Source: Halobiforma nitratireducens JCM 10879
GTDB taxonomy: Archaea; Halobacteriota; Halobacteria; Halobacteriales; Natrialbaceae
NCBI RefSeq assembly: GCF_000337895.1
Contig: NZ_AOMA01000167.1
Location: forward strand, 7,338-57,273
Direction: 5' to 3'
DNA: 49,936 nucleotides
Both the position numbers and the translations under genes were made by a program. Position 1 is the first letter of the stretch, and each line of letters begins with the position of its first letter. Under the pieces are notes generated by a model, which was not told the origin of the DNA, did no database searches, and saw nothing but the letters and a program-made list of their open reading frames with translations. Positions 8,314-19,923 of the stretch are shown in pieces.

Positions 8314-9600
8314 TCAGTCGGCGATCCCGATCTCTTCTTGCTGGTCCTCGGCCGTCGCGTCGCCGTCCGACTCCGCGGGCACCTCGTCATCTTCGTCGGG
8401 ACGTTCGAACGTCGGGAACCGATCTTCGTACGTCGACCAGTCTTCCTCGAGTTCCGCGTCGGTCAGCAGACAGTCCGCGAGGTCGGCCCGCAAGGCGTCG
8501 TGGTCCATCTCCGTCCCGATCAAGACGAGTCGAACGTTCCGATCGCCCCAGCGGTCGTGCCACACCGCCTCGAGTTCGGGGTTCGCCTCGAGTTGCTGTT
8601 CGCGTTCCTCGGCCGGAAGCGCGTCGAGCCATCGCCCGCCGGGGGCGACACGGACGGACTGTCCCGCGACGTTGACCGTGATGACGTCGTCTTCGCGACT
8701 CGCGATCCAGAAGTGCCCCTTCGATCGGACGACGTTGTCCGGGAACTCGTCGAGCAGGTCCGCAAATCGCTCGGGGTGGAACGGCCGTCGCGCCTCGAAG
8801 ACCAAGGAGGTGACGCCGTGTTCCTCCTCCGCAGTCTCGTGGGGCTGTTGCAGTTCTCGAATCCAGCCTGCGGACTGGCTGGCTTCCTCGAAGTCGAAGC
8901 GATCCGTCTCGAGGAGTTCCTCGGAATCGACGTGCCCGTGTTCGGTTCGAACGATCTTCGCACGCGGCTGGAGCATCTCGAGTGTCTCCTCGATCTTCGC
9001 GAGCCGCTCCTCGTCGACCAGATCGCACTTGTTGAGCAGGAGAACGTCGCAGAACTCGACCTGCTCGACCAGCAGATCGCCGAGGTGTTTCTCCGTTCCG
9101 TCGTCGTCTAGAATCTCGTCGGACTGCATCGCTTCGTGGAACTGGTGGGCGTCGACGACGGTGACGGTCGTATCGAGGTGACAGCCCTCGAGGGGTTCGA
9201 TGCCGGTCTCCTCGTAGAACTCGGTCGGGTCGAGGTCCGACTGGTCGAACCCCAGCGTCAGGGTCTGGGCGACCGGTAGCGGTTCGGCGACGCCGGTCGA
9301 CTCGACGACCAGGGCATCGAACGCGCGGTCCGAGGCCGTGAGTTCCCCGATGGCGTCCAGCAGATCGCCTCGCAGCTCACAGCAGATACAGCCGTTCGAG
9401 AGTTCGACTAGTTCCTCGTCTTCGTCGGCGATATCCGAAGATTCGGCGACGCGGTCGGCGTCGACGTTGACCTCGCCCATGTCGTTGACGAGGACGGCGA
9501 GATCACGGTCGGTCTCGCTCAACATGTGGTTCAGCACGGTCGTCTTGCCCGCACCGAGCGTTCCGGACAGCACCGTCACGGGTATCGAGTCGTCTTCCAT
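8314..9600 (-). CDS. CobW/COG0523 GTPase, metal chaperone
   Basis: 428 residues with the full COG0523 signature: Walker A GTLGAGKTT (13-21), the metal-binding motif CICC (71-74), ESTGVAEP, NKCDLVDEE for guanine recognition, and a C-terminal CobW_C domain (LRLVLIG-like strand then a catalytic-site-free tail). The C-terminal 40 residues are acidic. COG0523 GTPases deliver zinc or other metals to client proteins. The divergent FeoB-like gene shares its upstream region, and a zinc-finger gene lies downstream, so a metal-homeostasis role is likely. The specific metal is not shown by sequence. Confidence 0.88.
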   Translation of the reverse strand: MEDDSIPVTVLSGTLGAGKTTVLNHMLSETDRDLAVLVNDMGEVNVDADRVAESSDIADEDEELVELSNGCICCELRGDLLDAIGELTASDRAFDALVVESTGVAEPLPVAQTLTLGFDQSDLDPTEFYEETGIEPLEGCHLDTTVTVVDAHQFHEAMQSDEILDDDGTEKHLGDLLVEQVEFCDVLLLNKCDLVDEERLAKIEETLEMLQPRAKIVRTEHGHVDSEELLETDRFDFEEASQSAGWIRELQQPHETAEEEHGVTSLVFEARRPFHPERFADLLDEFPDNVVRSKGHFWIASREDDVITVNVAGQSVRVAPGGRWLDALPAEEREQQLEANPELEAVWHDRWGDRNVRLVLIGTEMDHDALRADLADCLLTDAELEEDWSTYEDRFPTFERPDEDDEVPAESDGDATAEDQQEEIGIAD

Positions 9601-9655
9601 CAGTTAACAACAAAACCCTCAAGGTAATAGTAGTTATTATCTGGTCCGAAGATAT

Positions 9656-9663
9656 TATTAATA
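9656..9663. promoter_or_regulatory. TATTAATA element in the cobW/feoB divergent region
   Basis: A palindromic octamer 55 bases from the cobW start and 120 bases from the feoB start. Being palindromic, it could serve either promoter or bind a dimeric regulator. Confidence 0.45.
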
Positions 9664-9703
9664 TGCGGCACGGCTCTATCGACGTGCACTGCCGAGACCG
9701 AGC

Positions 9704-9719
9704 GGCCGTTTCGACGGCC
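9704..9719 (+). promoter_or_regulatory. TTCG-tetraloop hairpin in the feoB leader
   Basis: A 6-bp GGCCGT/ACGGCC stem closes a TTCG tetraloop, an exceptionally stable RNA hairpin. It lies between the presumed promoter and the ribosome binding site of the FeoB-like gene. Confidence 0.5.
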
Positions 9720-9766
9720 ACTGACCGTCGTATCGTCGCTGCAGCCACGATTCGAGCCGGATGTCG

Positions 9767-9773
9767 GGAGGAG
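9767..9773 (+). promoter_or_regulatory. Strong ribosome binding site of the FeoB-like gene
   Basis: GGAGGAG nine bases before ATG 9783. Many genes in this window look leaderless, so this gene is an exception with a leader. Confidence 0.6.
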
Positions 9774-9782
9774 CGACGCTGA

Positions 9783-11477
9783 ATGTCCGACACCGAGCGC
9801 GATCGCGTTGTCCTCGTCGGCAAGGAAAGCGTCGGGAAATCCGCTCTCGCAGCCGGACTCACCGGTGCGACGCCGGCCGACGAAAAGATCGGCGGATCGA
9901 CCGTCTCGAGCGAGGTTTACAGCACCGGCGGGGTCGAACTGGTCGATACGCCCGGTATCACGCTCGAGGCGGATACGGAGACGACTCGCGAGGCGCTGTC
10001 ACAACTCGAGGCGTCCGACGAGGTCGTCCTCGTGGTCCCGGCGACCGACGTCGACGGCGACCTCGCGGACCTGTTGCCCCTCGTACAGGGGCGAACGGGC
10101 GCGGTCGTTGTCACCTACTGGGATAAAGTCACAGACGACCCGGACGCCTGGAACGGGATAACCGAGCTCGAAGACGACCTCGGCGTTCCCGTCGTACCGG
10201 TCGACGCGCGGACACTGACGCGAGCCACAGCGGACGGCGGACTCGGCCGCGACAGTGCCGGGCCATCGGTCGTAGACTCGGCCGAGACGACGGACGCTCG
10301 TGCGGTCCTCGACGCGATCCGCTACGGCGGGCGACTACCCGGCGGAGCCGGGACCCGGGTCGGCTGGAACGTCGAACCGGCCGCGACGATCTTCGAACGT
10401 CAGTACGCGGGCCCGGTCGCGAGCGCGCTCGTCCTGCTCGCGCCTGCGGTCGTCGCCGTCTGGTTCGCCAATACGATCGCCGGCGAACTCGATCCCGTCG
10501 TCGGCGCGGCACTCGAGCCGGCAGTCGCCCGTGCCGGGACGCTACCGGGTCCGCTCGCGGCTGCTCTCGGGGGCGACTACGGCCTGCTCTCGATGGGGCC
10601 GTTCCTGTTCGTCTGGGCGTTGCCGACGATGCTCATCTTCGCGTTGTTCATGGGCGCGTACAAGGCAAGCGGGCTCGTGACCAGGGTGACAACCGCCCTA
10701 CACCCGTTCATGCGACGGGTCGGGCTGACCGGCCAGGACCTCGTCCGGGTCGTGATGGGGTTTGGCTGTAACGTCCCCGCTGTCACCAGCACCCGGAGCT
10801 GTTCGGACTGTACTCGCTGTACGACGATCTCGGCGATCTCCTTCGGCGCGGCCTGCTCCTATCAGTTCCCGGCGACACTGGCCGTGCTCGCCGCGGTGGG
10901 GATGCCGTGGCTCGTCGTCCCGTACCTCGCTATCCTGGTCCTCACGACGTTGCTCTACGTCCGGCTCGTCGCACCCTCCGAAGCCCGAACGACGAGCCTG
11001 GCGGTCGATCGCCGCACCTACCTCGAGTGGCCCCGACCACGGGCGATCTGGCGGGAGGCCCGTACCTCGCTTGCGAGTTTCGTCACGACCGCGCTCCCGG
11101 TCTTCGCGGTGATCTGTGTCGTCGCCGCACTGCTCGAGTACGTCGGCGCGCTCGATCGGCTCGGGGCCGGACTCGAGCCCGCGATGGCCGCGTTCGCGTT
11201 GCCGACGGAGGCAGCGCTCCCGGTCGTCCTGGCCTCGGTCCGCAAGGACGGGATCGCCCTGCTGACCGCCGACGCCGCGGGTGTCGCGACGCTGTCGCCG
11301 GTCCAGGTCCTCGTGGCGGTCTACCTGGCGGGTGTTCTCTTCCCCTGTCTCGTGACGGCGATAACGGTCGCCCGCGAGGTCTCGACACGGTTCGTCGCGA
11401 AGATGTTGGCGCGGCAGGCCGCGGCGGCGATCGGATTCGCGCTGGCGATCGCGTGGATCGGTCGACTCCTCCTGTAA
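9783..11477 (+). CDS. feoB: FeoB-like GTPase-coupled metal transporter
   Basis: 564 residues, shorter than many FeoB proteins. The N-terminal G domain has G1 GKESVGKS (13-20) and G3 DTPG, but the expected NxxD/NKxD G4 reads TYWDK, so guanine recognition is atypical. The membrane part shows gate motifs PFLFVWALPTMLIF, GFGCNVPAVTSTRS and a Cys-rich SCSDCTRCTTIS followed by AISFGAACSYQFP, matching FeoB Gate/C domains. It should import ferrous iron or a related divalent ion across the membrane. No feoA is adjacent. It is divergent from the CobW gene. Confidence 0.87.
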   Translation: MSDTERDRVVLVGKESVGKSALAAGLTGATPADEKIGGSTVSSEVYSTGGVELVDTPGITLEADTETTREALSQLEASDEVVLVVPATDVDGDLADLLPLVQGRTGAVVVTYWDKVTDDPDAWNGITELEDDLGVPVVPVDARTLTRATADGGLGRDSAGPSVVDSAETTDARAVLDAIRYGGRLPGGAGTRVGWNVEPAATIFERQYAGPVASALVLLAPAVVAVWFANTIAGELDPVVGAALEPAVARAGTLPGPLAAALGGDYGLLSMGPFLFVWALPTMLIFALFMGAYKASGLVTRVTTALHPFMRRVGLTGQDLVRVVMGFGCNVPAVTSTRSCSDCTRCTTISAISFGAACSYQFPATLAVLAAVGMPWLVVPYLAILVLTTLLYVRLVAPSEARTTSLAVDRRTYLEWPRPRAIWREARTSLASFVTTALPVFAVICVVAALLEYVGALDRLGAGLEPAMAAFALPTEAALPVVLASVRKDGIALLTADAAGVATLSPVQVLVAVYLAGVLFPCLVTAITVAREVSTRFVAKMLARQAAAAIGFALAIAWIGRLLL

Positions 11478-11945
11478 TCACTCCGACGAGCGCTCGAGGT
11501 TTCGGTCGTCCCGATTCCAGTCTCGGTCCCCCGCGGGCGGTTCGTCACTTTGCGCCGTCGGTCGCCCCTCAGCGTCGTCGCTCTTGCCTTCGAGGAATTG
11601 CTCGACGTCGGCGATCGTCTCCGTCTCGAGCAACATCTCGAGCCGGCGTTCGAACTCGGCGTCGGTCAGCTCGCCGTCGGCGTAGCGCGTTCGCAACCGC
11701 TCGAGGGCGTCGATCTCGGGCTCGTGATCGTCCGACGCGTCGTCGGCCGTCGAACCGCCATCGCGTTCGTCGGTCTCCCATGCGAAACCCCACAGGATGT
11801 CGCCGCCGAAAACGAACGCGAAGATCGCTACGATGATCGCGAGACTGGAGTCGATGACCGCCAGCGCGACGAACGCCGCGAGGAGTGCGACGATGACGAC
11901 AGCTGCAGGCACCGAGAGAGTACCGCCTGACCCGTGGGTTGTCAT
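11478..11945 (-). CDS. SHOCT-domain membrane protein
   Basis: 155 residues from ATG at 11945; a longer frame adds a basic leader without promoter support. Two or three hydrophobic segments occupy the first 60 residues (VPAAVVIVALLAAFVALAVI and LAIIVAIFAFVFGGDILWG). They are followed by an acidic linker and a SHOCT domain (EIDALERLRTRYADGELTDAEFERRLEMLLE, here split as IDALERLRTRYADGELTD and AEFERRLEMLL). SHOCT is a short oligomerisation module. The stop abuts the convergent FeoB gene. Function unknown. Confidence 0.8.
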   Translation of the reverse strand: MTTHGSGGTLSVPAAVVIVALLAAFVALAVIDSSLAIIVAIFAFVFGGDILWGFAWETDERDGGSTADDASDDHEPEIDALERLRTRYADGELTDAEFERRLEMLLETETIADVEQFLEGKSDDAEGRPTAQSDEPPAGDRDWNRDDRNLERSSE

Positions 11946-12063
11946 GGGATGCTGTTCGACTACCAACACAAAAATACCTGCCCAAGTGAGGTTGCCGTTC
12001 CGCAGGCTACCGCCGCTTTTCGCCGAGTGTGTGTGTGTGAAAATACCCTCTCCCAATGTTGTC

Positions 12064-12071
12064 TATTAATA
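12064..12071 (+). promoter_or_regulatory. TATTAATA promoter element
   Basis: Third copy of the palindromic octamer, 41 bases before the oxidoreductase ATG at 12113, with AAGGAGT shortly downstream. Confidence 0.5.
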
Positions 12072-12112
12072 ACTCGAAGGAGTAAAGTAACAACAGGGCG
12101 TACCAGGGTTCG

Positions 12113-13357
12113 ATGTACGAGTGCGTCATCGTCGGCGGCGGCATCCACGGCACCTACCTGGTCCAGCGGGTACTCGAGGAGACCGCCCTCGAGCACGACG
12201 AGGTCGCGATCGTCGACCCGCACGACCGCTTGCTGGCGTCGTTCCGGCGGAAAGCGCGAGCCTGCGAACTGGACGCACTGCGGTCGACGTTCGTCCACCA
12301 CGTCGGCACCGAACCGTTCGGACTCGAGGACTTCGCGGAGGCCCGTGACCGTGAGGACGAGTTGCTGCCTACGCCCGGCTACCCGCGACGACCGTCGCTG
12401 TCGCTGTTCCTCGACTACGCCGACTACGTGATCGACCGTAACGACCTCGCGTCGCTACACCGCCACGCGTCCGTCGCGTCGATCCGCGACGCCGACGCTC
12501 CCGGGGGCGGTCTCGTCCTCGAGACCGACACCGGTCGATCGATCCGGACGCGACGCTGCGTGCTCGCGATCGGTCACGGCGGACGCTATCGCCGCCCCGA
12601 CTGGGCCCGGAACGTCGAGGACGCCACACACGTCTGGGACGACTCGTTCGATCCCGACGGACCGGCCGACGAGACCGTCGTCGTCGGCGGCGGGATCACC
12701 GCCGCACAGCTCGCGACTTGCCTCGCCGAGCGTGAGTCGGTCACGCTATGCTCGCGTCACGACCTCGAGCCGGCGACGATAGAGGCCGATCCACGCTGGA
12801 TAAACTGGAACCACATCGAATCACACCTGCACCGGCATCCGCCGGGATCGCGGCGACGCGACGACGTGCTCCGGGACGCACGCAACGACGGAACGATTCC
12901 ACCGCAGTTGCTGGAGCGACTCGAGGCGCTCGCGGACGACGAATCGGTTGGCGACGGCGACCCAGACGGCTCGCTTACGATCCGCCGCGGCGAGATCAGT
13001 TCGGCCCGCACCGTCGACGGCCAGGTACGGCTGCTTCTCGAGGGGGGCGGCTGCTGTGTCGCCGATCAGGTCGCGCTGGCGACCGGATTCGAACCCGTCT
13101 TCGACCATCCGTTCGTCGATCGCGTCGCGGCCACGCTGGACCTCGAGCGTGGCTATCGCGGGATGCCCGTGCTCGCGGACGCGACGCTCGCCTGGCGACG
13201 GACCGACGGCGACTCGAGTCCGCTGTTCGTCTCCGGTGCGCTGGCGGCCGGCACCGTCGGCCCCCTGGCCGGCAATATCGCCGGTGCACGGCGAGCGGCG
13301 GATCGGATCGCGGCGGCGATCGACTCGGCCGATCGGCCGCGGCTGGCCGCCGACTGA
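12113..13357 (+). CDS. FAD-dependent oxidoreductase / N-hydroxylase-like flavoprotein
   Basis: 414 residues. The N-terminal FAD motif is CVIVGGGIHGTYL, and a central NAD(P)-binding motif is TVVVGGGITAAQLATCLAE. LALATGFEPVFDHP-like sequence (QVALATGFEPVF) is the characteristic ATG motif of this superfamily. It resembles FAD/NAD(P)-binding proteins of the SidA/YdhS group. It stands alone between the SHOCT gene (divergent) and purS. The substrate cannot be read from sequence. Start is the first ATG after a clear promoter box. Confidence 0.8.
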   Translation: MYECVIVGGGIHGTYLVQRVLEETALEHDEVAIVDPHDRLLASFRRKARACELDALRSTFVHHVGTEPFGLEDFAEARDREDELLPTPGYPRRPSLSLFLDYADYVIDRNDLASLHRHASVASIRDADAPGGGLVLETDTGRSIRTRRCVLAIGHGGRYRRPDWARNVEDATHVWDDSFDPDGPADETVVVGGGITAAQLATCLAERESVTLCSRHDLEPATIEADPRWINWNHIESHLHRHPPGSRRRDDVLRDARNDGTIPPQLLERLEALADDESVGDGDPDGSLTIRRGEISSARTVDGQVRLLLEGGGCCVADQVALATGFEPVFDHPFVDRVAATLDLERGYRGMPVLADATLAWRRTDGDSSPLFVSGALAAGTVGPLAGNIAGARRAADRIAAAIDSADRPRLAAD

Positions 13358-13579
13358 CCACCGTCTCGACGACGCGAGCCTGGGTCGGTTCCGGAGCAGG
13401 GACCGGAACGCCCCGCTGGAGTCTCGACCACGGGCCGTGATCGAAGGTTGCTCCCCTGAACGCCGCCGGTTGTGGCGTCGTCGGCCCGGTCGCTATCGAC
13501 TGCCGCCACAGTATCCACGATCGTGTATCACGAAGACAAGGCGAAAGCGTTTTTGAGCACGAATACGGGACATCAGCTA

Positions 13580-13831
13580 ATGACGGCCTACACCGCCACG
13601 GTGACTGTTCGACTCAAACACGGCGTCCTCGACCCCGAGGCCGAGACCACGAAACAGGCCCTAGAGCGGCTGGGCTTCGACCTCGAGGACCTCCGTTCCG
13701 CGGATCGGTTCGAGATCGACCTCGAGGCGGACTCCGCGGACGCGGCCCGCGAGCGCGCCGACGAGATGGCCGAACGGCTGCTGGCGAACCCGACCATCCA
13801 CGACTACGACGTGGAGGTCGACGAACGGTAA
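13580..13831 (+). CDS. purS: Phosphoribosylformylglycinamidine synthase subunit PurS
   Basis: 83 residues starting MTAYTATVTVRLKHGVLDPE, the typical PurS ferredoxin-like fold with GVLDPEAET and the closing strand YDVEVDER. PurS bridges PurL and PurQ in the fourth step of purine synthesis. ATG 13580 has a T-rich box (CGTTTTTGAG) about 30 bases upstream, so it is probably leaderless. purQ follows in the same operon; purL is not in the window. Confidence 0.93.
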   Translation: MTAYTATVTVRLKHGVLDPEAETTKQALERLGFDLEDLRSADRFEIDLEADSADAARERADEMAERLLANPTIHDYDVEVDER

Positions 13832-13894
13832 ATGACGGGCGTTGACACGCCGATCGAAGCCGTCGACCGCGACGCCGGGAGGTGGCGACTGTGA
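13832..13894 (+). CDS. 20-codon ORF between purS and purQ (possible leader peptide)
   Basis: Begins ATG at 13832, the base after the purS TAA, encodes MTGVDTPIEAVDRDAGRWRL, and ends in TGA at 13892-13894 that overlaps the purQ GTG (13891-13893). It contains the purQ ribosome binding site. Such an arrangement allows translational coupling. Whether it is translated is unknown; chance is possible given the length. Confidence 0.35.
   Translation: MTGVDTPIEAVDRDAGRWRL
13877..13884 (+). promoter_or_regulatory. Ribosome binding site deciding the purQ start
   Basis: GGGAGGTG six bases before GTG 13891. The alternative GTG at 13882 lies inside it, so the shorter purQ start is favoured, as also happens at purU. 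Confidence 0.65.
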
Positions 13895-14565
13895 CGGTTT
13901 CGATCGTCCGATTCGGCGGTTCGAACTGCGACCGGGACGCGAAACGCGCCCTCGAGCACCTGGGCATCGACGCCGAGATCGTCTGGCACGAGGACGGGCT
14001 CCCCGCAGACACCGAGGGGATCGTCCTGCCAGGTGGGTTCTCCTACGGCGACTATCTCCGTGCCGGCGCGATGGCGGCTCGCTCGCCGATCATGGAGTCG
14101 GTCCGCGAGGCAGCGAGCGAGGGGGTCCCCGTGCTGGGGGTCTGTAACGGGGCCCAGATCGGCTGCGAGTCGGGGCTAACGGACGGCGCGTTCACGACAA
14201 ACGAGAGCGCTCGTTTCCAGTGCGAGCACGTCTATCTGCGGGTCGAGCGAGCCGACACCCCCTGGACGGCCGCCTACGAGGAGGGCGATGTGATCGAGAT
14301 TCCGATCGCCCACGGCGAAGGTCGCTACGAGATTCCCGACGACCGACTCGCGAAATTGGAAGACGATGATCGCGTGCTCTTCCGGTACTGCGACGAGAAC
14401 GGCGAGACGAACCCCGCCGCGAATCCGAACGGATCGAAAAACGCCGTCGCGGGCGTCCTCGGCGATCGCGACACCGTGGCGGTCATGATGCCCCACCCAG
14501 AACGCGCAACGTTACCTGATATCGGCCCAACGGACGGTCGCGGCGTTCTCCGGGCGTTCGAGTGA
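13891..14565 (+). CDS. purQ: Phosphoribosylformylglycinamidine synthase subunit PurQ
   Basis: 224 residues, class I glutamine amidotransferase. RFGGSNCDRD opens the protein; the oxyanion region GGFSYGDYLRAGAMA and nucleophile LGVCNGAQIG (Cys) follow; MMPHPERA near the end holds the catalytic His and the Glu two residues on. It releases ammonia from glutamine for FGAM synthesis with PurL and PurS. Translation starts at GTG 13891, giving MTVSIVRFGGSNC as in homologues. Confidence 0.95.
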   Translation: MTVSIVRFGGSNCDRDAKRALEHLGIDAEIVWHEDGLPADTEGIVLPGGFSYGDYLRAGAMAARSPIMESVREAASEGVPVLGVCNGAQIGCESGLTDGAFTTNESARFQCEHVYLRVERADTPWTAAYEEGDVIEIPIAHGEGRYEIPDDRLAKLEDDDRVLFRYCDENGETNPAANPNGSKNAVAGVLGDRDTVAVMMPHPERATLPDIGPTDGRGVLRAFE

Positions 14566-14931
14566 CTGCCGTCCGGGTGGCATTGCTGGGAGTAGCTATA
14601 GTAACAACTGCAACGATTTGCCGACTGATCGCCGATCTCTCCGGCGATCAGGTACGCACTGACTTGCAGTGGCTACTATCCAATTATGATCGGCCGATCG
14701 AGTACGGTCGACACCAACACCGGCGAGACGGCCGAATCTGGTACGGGTCCCTCGGATTCTGACCTCTCGTTTTTCCGACGTTATCTGAACAGCGCCGTTT
14801 CGGGGGCCAACACACTTATATTGGTTCCGAGCCGACTCCGACGGAAGTAACGATCTCACGCGGTCTCGTGTCCGAAACGCGGCCGCTGTGGGTTCGCCCA
14901 GCAGAAGGAGATAGACCCCGATACAGAGACG
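14566..14931. other. Intergenic region, 366 bases, with hairpin and palindrome
   Basis: No convincing gene on either strand. It holds a perfect 9-bp hairpin (14625-14633 with 14643-14651, loop 9) about 60 bases after purQ that may end its transcript, the palindrome GATCGGCCGATC near 14688-14699, and a box ACTTATATTGG near 14815 that probably starts transcription of the downstream kinase with a leader of about 90 bases. Confidence 0.55.
14625..14651. terminator. Hairpin downstream of purQ
   Basis: Perfect 9-bp stem CTGATCGCC/GGCGATCAG with a 9-base loop. No strong T-run follows, so a terminator role is only a suggestion. Confidence 0.35.
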
Positions 14932-18735
<3,804 letters not shown>

Positions 18736-18766
18736 TCGACGGGTTCGCCGTTCGGTTTCGACCACC

Positions 18767-19864
18767 TCACCGCGTCAGCGGCTGGTTGAAACTCCGCTCG
18801 CGCTCCATAACCGTCTCCCACGTGAGTTCACACTCACAGGAAACCTGCTCGAAGACCGACGGGTCCTGGCGCAGATCGAAGTCCTTGATCGCTTTCTGGA
18901 CGAGGTCGTCACACTCCCCACAGTTGTGTGGTCCGCGGTCGGAGCCGTGACCGACTGGGTCAGAGACGACGATGGCGTCGATGTCGGCCGTCTCCTCTAA
19001 GACGTGGGCGATCGACCACATCCACGGCGGGCGATAGCCGTCGTCGAAGTAGAGGTCGTCGATCATCGTGTAGCGCTGGACGTTACAGGGGTTCATCGAG
19101 ACGGTGTGACAGCCCTCGACGTCGGCACAGCGTTCGATCGAGGAGATCATGTCTTCGACGGCCTCGGACTCGGTGAGGAAGGGTGGCTTCATCAGGAGAT
19201 AGGCCTTGATTCCGGCGTCGGCGTCGTCGGCCGCCGCATCTGCCGTTACAGCCTCGGCACAGGCGTCCTCGAAGTCCGCGAAGTCGAAATACTTGTTCAC
19301 ACAGTCGTGGCGCACGCGGTCGGTCGCGGTCTCGAGGCCGATCGCGATGTCGGTGTCGACGCCGTGCTGGGTGAAGTCCTCGATCTTCTCGCGGTCGACG
19401 AAATCCGGCAGCGATTCGATGACCATCCGTTCGCGGTCCGCGAACGTCTCGGCGATCGCCTTGCGGGTCTCCGCTCCGACCTCGCGCTCGTCGAGGAACG
19501 AGCCGGAGGTGTATATCTTGATGAGAGCCGCGGGGTCGTCGGCGTTTTCGGCCTCGTGCTCGAGACAGACGTCGATCTGGTCCATCAGGGCCTCGTGGGA
19601 GACGCTGCCGCCGTCGACGCTCTCGGCGACGTACCCACACATCGTACAGCCGCCAGCGCGGGCCCAGCGACAGCCGCCGGTATTGAGGATGATCGTCAGG
19701 CTCTCTTTGACGCCATCGGGCGTGTTGTCCTCGTCGAGCCAGACGCGGGTCGGCTCGTGGGGATCGTAGCTTGCCTCCTTGCGCGAGCGAATCTCGCGCA
19801 TGACCTGGTTGTGGGCGTCCATGCCCTTGCCCTGCTCGTAGACTTCGGGCGTGGGTTGACTCAT
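18767..19864 (-). CDS. raSEA: Archaeosine synthase subunit RaSEA (radical SAM)
   Basis: 365 residues. The iron-sulfur motif GGCRWARAGGCTMCGY gives Cys65, Cys73 and Cys76 (CX7CX2C spacing rather than the classical CX3CX2C), as in RaSEA. ESLPDF, GLETATDRVR and MNPCNVQRYT are further radical SAM landmarks. C-terminal HNCGECDD and SCECEL add cysteines. RaSEA works with ArcS to turn lysine-modified preQ0 at tRNA position 15 into archaeosine. ArcS and TgtA genes lie about 22-28 kb away in this same window. Convergent with the kinase gene. Confidence 0.9.
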   Translation of the reverse strand: MSQPTPEVYEQGKGMDAHNQVMREIRSRKEASYDPHEPTRVWLDEDNTPDGVKESLTIILNTGGCRWARAGGCTMCGYVAESVDGGSVSHEALMDQIDVCLEHEAENADDPAALIKIYTSGSFLDEREVGAETRKAIAETFADRERMVIESLPDFVDREKIEDFTQHGVDTDIAIGLETATDRVRHDCVNKYFDFADFEDACAEAVTADAAADDADAGIKAYLLMKPPFLTESEAVEDMISSIERCADVEGCHTVSMNPCNVQRYTMIDDLYFDDGYRPPWMWSIAHVLEETADIDAIVVSDPVGHGSDRGPHNCGECDDLVQKAIKDFDLRQDPSVFEQVSCECELTWETVMERERSFNQPLTR

Positions 19865-19923
19865 TATCGAGGCAAGGGGCCCGAACGCCTAAAGCGCCTT
19901 CGTCTGTGCGGTCCGGGCCGCGA

